Under the pieces are notes generated by a model. That model worked only from the letters and a program-made list of their open reading frames with translations, was not told the DNA's origin and did no database searches. 15,100 nt of DNA from CAIRNS01 sp049508565 (GTDB lineage: Bacteria; Elusimicrobiota; Endomicrobiia; Endomicrobiales; CAIRNS01), in contig JBELAT010000038.1 of the NCBI GenBank assembly GCA_049508565.1, positions 1-15,100 of the forward strand. The letters run 5' to 3'. Made by a program: the position numbers and the translations under genes. Below, in pieces: positions 1 through 5,993 of this stretch (positions within the stretch are counted from its first letter, which is position 1; each line of letters starts with the position of its first letter).

Positions 1-362
1 TTGAGTTTTCTGGCGATGCCTACATGAGCGGCAAAAACTTCCTTTTGTACCGCGCGCGGTGATGTTTCAAAGTGGTAGTCAAGTCCAGTCTCACCAATCC
101 CGACAACCTTATGATGAGAGCATGCCTGAGTAAGCGTGTCGAGTACGTTCGCATTTGCACTCGTGGCTTCCTGGGGATGAACACCTAAGACACAATAAAT
201 GTTCTCGTGGCTTACAGCGAAGTCGATAGTTTTCTGCCAGCTGTCTGGAACACAGCCGACTTCAATAATGGTGGTAATGCCGGCCTCGCGAGCGCGGGAA
301 AGTGTTGCATCCCGGTCGGCATCAAATTTTTCGTCAAGAACATGGGCGTGAGTTTCTATCAT
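1..362 (-). CDS. tatD: TatD family metal-dependent hydrolase (DNase), partial
   Basis: N-terminal 120 residues of a TatD-type amidohydrolase; the rest lies beyond the left edge. The family folds as a TIM barrel with a divalent-metal centre, and characterised members are 3'-5' exonucleases or deoxyribonucleases (YabD in Bacillus). Visible signatures are the N-terminal metal-binding HxH (H5-A-H7), the GVHP motif at residues 60-63, and GETGLDY near residues 90-96 with metal ligand E91. The first motif reads ETHAH rather than the usual DTHCH, a conservative change. The ATG overlaps the metG stop as ATGA (359-362), so it is probably translated by coupling as the last visible gene of the tmk-holB-ricT-metG-tatD operon. 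Family assignment is firm; the exact substrate is unknown. Confidence 0.9.
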   Translation of the reverse strand, partial: MIETHAHVLDEKFDADRDATLSRAREAGITTIIEVGCVPDSWQKTIDFAVSHENIYCVLGVHPQEATSANANVLDTLTQACSHHKVVGIGETGLDYHFETSPRAVQKEVFAAHVGIARKL

Positions 363-2005
363 TTCTTTACAGGATTAACTTTTTCTTGTATACGGGGAAA
401 TAAAATGCCGGGGTTTGTGATGACCGCGCCTGTTCGGACAAGCGTTCCAGCCGTTTCAGGAGAGGTAAAATGGTGTTGAGCTGCCGTGGCTACCGGTTCA
501 GTCATGCCCAACGCTTCCCACACTTTTTGACAGACAGCCGGCATGAACGGCACCAGATAGATCGTAATAAGGGCTGAAGCCTGCAAGTACGAGTTCATGA
601 CAGAGCCAAGACGCTGGTTTGACTCCTTTGCCATTTTCCAGGGTGCGTCCTGTTCAATCTGCTGGTTGACCAGTGTAATGGCGCATTGGATGCGCTCAGT
701 GACTTTATGAAAACCCAGTCCATCAAGAGACTCAGCAATATCGGCCAGTATCTTCTGGACACGAACGATCAAATCAGGTATATGTTCCGTTGCATGAAGT
801 GAGGCATCTGCAGCGCCTGGAGGTGCTACGAGCTCCCCTGCGGGGACTGTCCCTTCGAAATATTTCTGTGTCATGGAAAGAGTCCGGGAGATAAGGTTCC
901 CGAAATTGTTGGCCAGCTCGACATTATATTTGTCGGTAAGAGCTTGCCAGGATATATCTCCATCGCTCCCAAAGGGAAACAAAGAAACAGTCAAATAACG
1001 GGTTGCATCAACACCGAACTTTTCGATCAGTTGATCCGGTCGTATGACATTACCGATAGTTTTAGACATTTTGTTGCCGTCGACCGTAAAAAAACCGTGT
1101 GCAAAGATTTTTTTAGGAAGCGCAAGTCCCGCGGCCAGCAGCATTGCCGGCCAAATAACGCTGTGGAACCAGAGTATATCTTTGGCCATCAGGTGCAAAT
1201 CAGCAGGCCACCATGTATTAAAATTAAGTGTCTGAGCTTTTTTATCACTTTTGTCACCAATGGTGGTGCTGCCATAGCCGATGGCGCTGATATAGTTAAT
1301 GAGTGCGTCAACCCAGACATACACTGTTTGTTTCTTGTCAAATGGCAGAGCAATTCCCCAGGGAAGTGCGGCGCGCGAAATGCTGATATCTTCAAGACCA
1401 ATTTTTAGTTTACCGAGAATCTCATTGCGACGCTCTCGCGGGAGAACGACAATATGCTGGGGATGGTTTTCATTCGACAGGATATCGATAAGCTGGTTCT
1501 GGAAGGCAGAGAGTTTGAAAAAATAGTTCTCTTCTTCATGATGGGCCGGCTTCATCTTGTGGTCCGGGCAACATCCGGTCTCATCAAGATCAGACTCAGA
1601 GATGAACTTCTCGCACCCCACACAGTACTGGCCTTTATAAAGGCTGTTATAAATAAATCCTTTTTCGTACAAGACGCTGAGAAATTTCTGGACTGCAGTT
1701 TCATGGCGCTGGTCTGTTGTCCGGATGAAATCACTGTTATCGATCGACAGGTTTTTCCACGCCAAGCGGAATCCTTCTACTATTCCATCACAGAATGTTT
1801 GCGGTTGCTGGTTGTTTTTTTGCGCTGCTTCACATATCTTGGCGCCGTGTTCATCGGTGCCGGTCAAAAAGAAAACATTTTTTCCGTTCAGCCGCTCCCA
1901 GCGGGCAAGGATATCGGTCGCAATGGTAGTATAGGCATGTCCCACGTGAGGATAGTCGTTGACGTAATAAATGGGAGTCGTCAGATACAGGGTATTCTTT
2001 TTCAT
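359..2005 (-). CDS. metG: Methionyl-tRNA synthetase
   Basis: Class I aminoacyl-tRNA synthetase that charges tRNA-Met with methionine in the cytoplasm. The 548-aa protein shows the Rossmann-fold signature PHVGH at residues 19-23 (HIGH equivalent) and KMSKT at 312-316. A zinc-knuckle-type insertion lies in the connective-peptide region, with C128-x2-C131 and C145/C146 followed by H149. The TGTDEHG motif at 48-54 and the VWVDALINY stretch near 230-238 also match the family. At 548 residues it has catalytic plus anticodon-binding helical domains but no C-terminal tRNA-binding (Trbp111-like) extension, which many bacterial MetRS carry. Its ATG overlaps the ricT stop by 4 nt, and its TGA overlaps the tatD start by 4 nt. 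There is no strong Shine-Dalgarno, consistent with coupled translation. Confidence 0.97.
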   Translation of the reverse strand: MKKNTLYLTTPIYYVNDYPHVGHAYTTIATDILARWERLNGKNVFFLTGTDEHGAKICEAAQKNNQQPQTFCDGIVEGFRLAWKNLSIDNSDFIRTTDQRHETAVQKFLSVLYEKGFIYNSLYKGQYCVGCEKFISESDLDETGCCPDHKMKPAHHEEENYFFKLSAFQNQLIDILSNENHPQHIVVLPRERRNEILGKLKIGLEDISISRAALPWGIALPFDKKQTVYVWVDALINYISAIGYGSTTIGDKSDKKAQTLNFNTWWPADLHLMAKDILWFHSVIWPAMLLAAGLALPKKIFAHGFFTVDGNKMSKTIGNVIRPDQLIEKFGVDATRYLTVSLFPFGSDGDISWQALTDKYNVELANNFGNLISRTLSMTQKYFEGTVPAGELVAPPGAADASLHATEHIPDLIVRVQKILADIAESLDGLGFHKVTERIQCAITLVNQQIEQDAPWKMAKESNQRLGSVMNSYLQASALITIYLVPFMPAVCQKVWEALGMTEPVATAAQHHFTSPETAGTLVRTGAVITNPGILFPRIQEKVNPVKK

Positions 2006-2940
2006 TTTTTGTGATCCCGGTGTTTATGCCCGTGTGGGTGCGCGTGATGCCCGCCTGCCGGTTTTTGCGGGCGGGGGGGGTGAGCGTTTTGTTTGGCCGG
2101 CGCGGGTGCCGGTGCCGGCTGAGCAACAGGGGTACCCGGTTTGCGGGGGATAATGTTTGAAATATCTGCAAGAGCAATCGGTTTGGATTGCCCGTCATCG
2201 AAAGTGACCGTGACCTGTTCTTTAATGCAACTAACCGCGCTGACTGTACCTTGTCCGAGCGGTGTGGTGACAGTCGCGCCGTACGGAGGCAATTTCTTGT
2301 TTGTGTCCCGGTAAAAATTGTGTTCGTAGCCGATACAACACATCAGTCGTCCGCAGAGTCCGGAAAGTTTGGCGGTATTAAGTGATAAATCCTGTTCCTT
2401 GGCCATATCAATGGTTACCGATGAAAAATCTTTAAGAAAACTCTGGCAACACAGCTGACGCCCGCAGGTGCCGATCCCGCCGATCATTCGTGATTCATCA
2501 CGGACGCCGATCTGGACCATCTGGATGCGCGTTTTGAGCATATGGCCGAGATCCTTGATGAGTTCCCGGAAATCAACGCGGGATTCCGCCGTGTAATAGA
2601 CAAACAGCTTAGACCGGTCAAGGGTGAAATGAACGGTGGTGAGCTTCATGTCCAGTTCATGATCTTCTATTTTCGTTACAATTGTTTTGTGCGCCTGCTG
2701 TGCCTTTACTTCGTTGTCAACGACACGCTTTTTGTCGTCGGCGGTTAATTTGCGCAATATTTTTCCGATAGGCTCTTTTGTTTTTTCAATCATTTTTTCC
2801 CGTTCACAGATCATGCCAACTTCCTGGCCGTGCTCGGTTTCAACAACGACGCGCTCGCCAATGGCAAAATCGAGGTGCCCGGTTTCTGCGTATAATTTTT
2901 CTTTAATGCGGCGAACCATTACTCCGGCGACTATAGGCAT
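2002..2940 (-). CDS. ricT: PSP1-domain regulatory protein RicT (YaaT)
   Basis: 312-aa protein of the PSP1/RicT family. In Bacillus subtilis, RicT works with RicA and RicF in an Fe-S-containing complex that supports RNase Y-dependent mRNA maturation, sporulation and biofilm control. The PSP1 region spans roughly residues 1-215. It carries the conserved cysteine blocks CGRQLCC (C159, C164, C165) and CGRLMCC (C196, C201, C202), the likely cluster ligands. Residues 265-312 form a low-complexity tail: Pro/Ala-rich, then His-rich (8 His in the last 26 residues). It is encoded across a run of eight C on the coding strand (2073-2080). A good Shine-Dalgarno, AGAGAGGA, lies inside the end of holB 7 nt before the ATG. 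Position after holB is conserved with Bacillus. Function in this organism is inferred; ricA/ricF are not in the window. Confidence 0.93.
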   Translation of the reverse strand: MPIVAGVMVRRIKEKLYAETGHLDFAIGERVVVETEHGQEVGMICEREKMIEKTKEPIGKILRKLTADDKKRVVDNEVKAQQAHKTIVTKIEDHELDMKLTTVHFTLDRSKLFVYYTAESRVDFRELIKDLGHMLKTRIQMVQIGVRDESRMIGGIGTCGRQLCCQSFLKDFSSVTIDMAKEQDLSLNTAKLSGLCGRLMCCIGYEHNFYRDTNKKLPPYGATVTTPLGQGTVSAVSCIKEQVTVTFDDGQSKPIALADISNIIPRKPGTPVAQPAPAPAPAKQNAHPPRPQKPAGGHHAHPHGHKHRDHKK

Positions 2941-2941
2941 A

Positions 2942-3916
2942 TTACATTCCTCTCTGGTTTAGGTGAAGCAACAACGCATCAAGCGCCATCAGCGGATTGA
3001 CATTTTTTTCGATCAATGTGCGGGTTGCGAGTATTTCTGCAACCATCGACGCAAACCGGCGCGGTTCACGGCGGAACTGTTGTTTGGCCTCTGCCAGTAA
3101 CTGGTCGAGAAAAGCGTCAGAGGTCTTGGCATATTCCTGGCTTATTCTCAACAGCTCGGCCGTGGAGGCATCGGGCTGTATCAGGCGCGAAAGCAGTGAC
3201 TGGTCAACGGACGATTTGTCGTTAACGAGGTTCATAGCGGCAGACAGCGATCCTTCCGATAATGCGGCTATCTCGTGCGCATCGTCATTGGACTGCTGTG
3301 CGTTAAGGATCAGCCAGGCAGCAATATCTTTTTCAGGTAAAGGACCGAACGGCACAACTTGAGTACGCGATACGATCGTTGCGGGAAGATTCTCTTTGTG
3401 CCGGGCCAGCAGGATGAGCATAGTCCATCGCGGTGGTTCTTCAAGGGTTTTAAGCAGGCAGTTGGCGGCATCAAGCGTTATTTTTTCTGCCGGGTCGATG
3501 ACAAAAATTTTCCAGCGGCCTTCAGTCGGTTTCAGGCTGATCTCATGCTGTACAGCCCGGATGGTGTCGATCTTGATCGTCTTTTGTTTTTCAATTTCTT
3601 TATTATCCCGGCGAGCCTGCCACTCAAAATCGATGGTTTGCACATCAGGATGAGATCCTTGATCAATCTTCTGACACGACAGGCAGTGGTTGCAGGGCTG
3701 TATAAGTCCGGTTTCAGGATCATTACCGGATGTGGTCGGGCCGGTGGTGTTGGGATGGTGGCAGTTAAGGGTTTTTGCCAGTTCCATGGCCATTTTTTTC
3801 CGTCCGACCCCGTCAGGGCCTAAAAATAAATAAGCGTGGGGTATTTTTCCGGAGAGTATTTGGCCGGCAATGATTTCTTTTGCTTTTTTTTGGTTGATGA
3901 CAGCTTTAAAGGACAT
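2942..3916 (-). CDS. holB: DNA polymerase III subunit delta-prime
   Basis: 324-aa clamp-loader subunit that stimulates loading of the beta sliding clamp during replication. Seen: an AAA+ N-terminal domain with a degenerate P-loop GPDGVGRKK at residues 33-41 (Arg where the Walker Lys should be); zinc-module cysteines C52 and C75-x2-C78-x2-C81; a Walker B-like VIDPAEKIT around 139-147; LLKTLEEPP around 154-162; and the sensor motif SRTQ at 183-186, matching the SRC arginine-finger motif. Loss of ATPase residues is common for delta-prime. The 11-nt overlap with the end of tmk and a 1-nt gap to ricT place it firmly in the operon. DnaX/gamma-tau is the main alternative, but the degenerate P-loop, length and tmk-ricT context favour delta-prime. 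Confidence 0.92.
   Translation of the reverse strand: MSFKAVINQKKAKEIIAGQILSGKIPHAYLFLGPDGVGRKKMAMELAKTLNCHHPNTTGPTTSGNDPETGLIQPCNHCLSCQKIDQGSHPDVQTIDFEWQARRDNKEIEKQKTIKIDTIRAVQHEISLKPTEGRWKIFVIDPAEKITLDAANCLLKTLEEPPRWTMLILLARHKENLPATIVSRTQVVPFGPLPEKDIAAWLILNAQQSNDDAHEIAALSEGSLSAAMNLVNDKSSVDQSLLSRLIQPDASTAELLRISQEYAKTSDAFLDQLLAEAKQQFRREPRRFASMVAEILATRTLIEKNVNPLMALDALLLHLNQRGM
2948..2955 (-). promoter_or_regulatory. Ribosome binding site of ricT inside holB
   Basis: AGAGAGGA on the minus strand, within the last codons of holB, 7 nt before the ricT ATG at 2940. It allows coupled or re-initiated translation across a 1-nt gap. Confidence 0.65.
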
Positions 3917-4550
3917 AATTCGTTTTAAAGTGGATGTTCGTACGCACCGTTTCTATGATCTTTTCTTGAGTTTTCTGGATTGTTTTAGCAGTTTTGATGA
4001 CCATAATGCGTTTCGGTTCTTTCCGGGCAGCCATGAGATATCCCTGACGGACTTTTTTGTGAAACGACAGACACTCCCGGTCAAGTCGGTCTCCGCCGTT
4101 CTTGACTGCCTTCGCCTTAGTGAGGCCTTTGGCGGGAGGGATATCCAAATAGATGGTAATGTCCGGTACATGGTTATCGGTGGCAATCTTGTTGAGAAGG
4201 CCTATAATGGAAATATCGAGCCCGCGCGCGTAACCCTGGTAGGCTACCGTAGCATCGGTAAACCGGTCGCATACAACGACCTTTCCCGCTGCCAGTGCGG
4301 GAAGGATAATATCGTGCATATGTTGTGCCCGGGCTGCTTCGTACAGAAAAAGTTCGGTAATCGGAGCGATAGTGTTCCGAGGATTGAGCAATATCTTGCG
4401 TATAGACTCGGCAATATATGTCCCGCCGGGTTCGCGGGTATGCACTGCTGCAATGCCCCTGTGTTTGAGCTGTTCATAAAACAAAAGCGATTGAGTGCTT
4501 TTCCCTGATCCTTCGCATCCTTCAAAAGTGATAAAGAGGTTTTTATTCAT
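3906..4550 (-). CDS. tmk: Thymidylate kinase
   Basis: 214-aa dTMP kinase (ATP + dTMP to ADP + dTDP), the committed step for dTTP supply. Motifs: P-loop EGCEGSGKS at 10-18, TREPGGT at 38-44, CDRFTDATVAYQG at 94-106 (the DR motif that clamps substrate), and a LID segment about 142-158 ending DRLDRE. The P-loop has no Arg, so by the usual scheme this is a type II enzyme expected to use basic LID residues. Here that segment is Lys-rich (K145, K147, K150) with R155 and R158. An in-frame TTG at 4571 would add seven residues, but it lies upstream of the predicted -10 box (4562-4567), so the ATG at 4550 is chosen. It is the first gene of the housekeeping operon. Confidence 0.96.
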   Translation of the reverse strand: MNKNLFITFEGCEGSGKSTQSLLFYEQLKHRGIAAVHTREPGGTYIAESIRKILLNPRNTIAPITELFLYEAARAQHMHDIILPALAAGKVVVCDRFTDATVAYQGYARGLDISIIGLLNKIATDNHVPDITIYLDIPPAKGLTKAKAVKNGGDRLDRECLSFHKKVRQGYLMAARKEPKRIMVIKTAKTIQKTQEKIIETVRTNIHFKTNYVL

Positions 4551-4561
4551 AATTCGATATG

Positions 4562-4590
4562 ATTGTAACAAATGCGCATATTCGTGTCAA
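4562..4590 (-). promoter_or_regulatory. Sigma-70 promoter of the tmk operon
   Basis: On the minus strand there is a perfect -35 TTGACA (4585-4590), exactly 17 nt of spacer, then -10 TACAAT (4562-4567; 5 of 6 to consensus). A start about 7 nt beyond the -10 box falls near 4554-4555, leaving only 4-5 nt before the tmk ATG at 4550. No Shine-Dalgarno is present there. It drives tmk-holB-ricT-metG-tatD. Predicted from sequence only. Confidence 0.75.
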
Positions 4591-4622
4591 AAGAAATACT
4601 GATGCTCAAAAACAAAAAAACC

Positions 4623-4651
4623 TTGAAAAATAACTGGAATCCTGTTATAAC
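4623..4651 (+). promoter_or_regulatory. Sigma-70 promoter of the minor-pilin operon
   Basis: TTGAAA (-35, 4623-4628), 17-nt spacer, TATAAC (-10, 4646-4651); 5 of 6 matches each to the consensus hexamers. The A-rich stretch just upstream (4607-4620) could act as an UP element. The predicted start near 4658 gives a leader of about 30 nt before the ATG at 4688. It is back-to-back with the tmk promoter, with 32 bp between the two -35 boxes. Confidence 0.55.
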
Positions 4652-4676
4652 TCAGGGGAGGAGAATAATAATTCCT

Positions 4677-4682
4677 GAAGGA
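4677..4682 (+). promoter_or_regulatory. Ribosome binding site of the PilX-like gene
   Basis: GAAGGA, 5 nt before the ATG at 4688. A stronger purine run (AGGGGAGGAG, 4654-4663) lies 24 nt upstream, too far to serve this start; it overlaps the predicted transcription start. Confidence 0.6.
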
Positions 4683-4687
4683 CCTTT

Positions 4688-5941
4688 ATGAATAATACTC
4701 GCGGTACCGCTCTTGTCATTGCGTTGATCCTTTCGCTTGTTCTGACTATTATTGTTGCGGTCGGAACACAGCTTATGGTAACGTCCTTTAATAATGTCAA
4801 AAATCAACAGCATCTCAGCTCGGAAGTTGATAATGTGTCCCGCTCAGGATTAGTTGATGCCATGGCCTGGTTTAAGCGCCAGCCCGTTCAACCCGTGGCC
4901 AGCGGTGTGCCGTGCACGAAGTTCGCCTGGGCTGATGGCGCGTTTAATCCTCTCTACAGTACCAATACGGCGACCAGTGATACTATTGCGCAAAATATCG
5001 GTCTTGTTAAACAGATGCAACTCAGTGAAGACGGTCTGATATGGGGCCGGTACGAAGTATGGCGTCAGACAAATACAACCGTTGCTGCTTATAATCCCAA
5101 TGCGGTGCATGATGTCTCAGGAGAAAAGCTGTTTGCCGGTCAACAGGATGGCAACGGATACGTATGGGATATTTCTAGCAGAGGGTATATCTACACTAAT
5201 AGAAATCCGGCACTTCCTTATAATCAGGCTCCCAACCAGGTTATTGCAACATCTCTGGTATCTACTGAGTTGTTGAGGATATCATTAAATACTCAGGTTC
5301 CCTGTGCCTTTATTGTTTCTAATGGAGGGACTACATCAAATCCCACGGTTATCATCAACCAGAATGGACGCATTGAAGGGGGGACCTATGGATGCGGAAG
5401 GGCGAGCGGAAAACCGCCGAGTATTCAATCTGGCGGGTCAGTTACCGGAACGCTTGCCGCATCGAACTCGACCTCGACAATGTACAATGATCCTACTGTT
5501 TCCTATACGTTAGGCGTTTCGACGACACAACTCAAAATGTTGGCCGATTACGTGGTCCCTAATGTTGCCAGTCTACCGGCGCTACTTCCCAATATGGCGC
5601 TCATTTATATTAACGGCAATGCAGAATTTACCATCAATCAGCCGCTGGTTTCAAGTGGTATACTGTTTGTCCAGGGAAATCTGACGTTTGATGAAGGATC
5701 CAACAGCACCTTCAGCGGTCTCATCTATGTGACCGGAACGGCAACGATCAACGATCCCACCTATATCAGCGGGTGCGTAATCGCCTACGGTGGAATGACC
5801 CTTTCGAGTGCCAGCGCGACAGACGTTGCTGAAATACAATATGATTCCAATATTCTCACGATGGTAAGCCAGCAGATTTGTCAATATAGAGAAATGAAAT
5901 CAACCTACCGAGTTTCCACGGGATTATCGGATATGAATTAA
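4688..5941 (+). CDS. PilX-like minor pilin / pilus assembly protein
   Basis: 417-aa exported protein with an N-terminal hydrophobic helix (about residues 7-29) after the short polar start MNNTRG. This resembles the PilX N-terminal domain of type IV pilus minor pilins: R5-G6-T-A-L-V-I-A-L. There is no Glu at +5 after Gly6, so it lacks the classic prepilin-peptidase signature, as is usual for this family. A polar helix (about 33-63) continues the pilin stalk. From about 205 to 390 the chain alternates short hydrophobic strands with Gly/Asn turns (examples: GILFVQGNLTF near 324-334, SGLIYVTGTATI near 343-354, SGCVIAYGGMTL near 361-372). This suggests a right-handed beta-helix or bactofilin-like fold. 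Five Cys are present. It is the first gene of the operon, 52 nt upstream of the giant prepilin gene. Family-level call is likely; exact role unknown. Confidence 0.75.
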   Translation: MNNTRGTALVIALILSLVLTIIVAVGTQLMVTSFNNVKNQQHLSSEVDNVSRSGLVDAMAWFKRQPVQPVASGVPCTKFAWADGAFNPLYSTNTATSDTIAQNIGLVKQMQLSEDGLIWGRYEVWRQTNTTVAAYNPNAVHDVSGEKLFAGQQDGNGYVWDISSRGYIYTNRNPALPYNQAPNQVIATSLVSTELLRISLNTQVPCAFIVSNGGTTSNPTVIINQNGRIEGGTYGCGRASGKPPSIQSGGSVTGTLAASNSTSTMYNDPTVSYTLGVSTTQLKMLADYVVPNVASLPALLPNMALIYINGNAEFTINQPLVSSGILFVQGNLTFDEGSNSTFSGLIYVTGTATINDPTYISGCVIAYGGMTLSSASATDVAEIQYDSNILTMVSQQICQYREMKSTYRVSTGLSDMN

Positions 5942-5977
5942 ACGTGAGACGCGTGGGCAGGCGCTCGTGGTAGTGCG

Positions 5978-5985
5978 AAGAGGAG
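5978..5985 (+). promoter_or_regulatory. Ribosome binding site fixing a GTG start
   Basis: AAGAGGAG with an 8-nt gap to the GTG at 5994. It supports that GTG as the real start rather than the upstream in-frame GTG at 5967, giving the normal short prepilin leader MKKNSG. An ATG at 5989 is out of frame and closes after two codons. Confidence 0.7.
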
Positions 5986-5993
5986 TATATGAA

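Noticed and set aside
944..1408. 154-aa plus-strand frame opposite metG, and similar long antisense frames (1454-2014, 3359-3823, 3870-4508)
   Set aside because: They lie entirely opposite well-supported housekeeping genes, have no ribosome site and show no recognisable domain; they are shadows.
4654..4663. AGGGGAGGAG as the ribosome site of the PilX-like gene
   Set aside because: It is 24 nt from the ATG and overlaps the predicted transcription start; the closer GAAGGA fits better.
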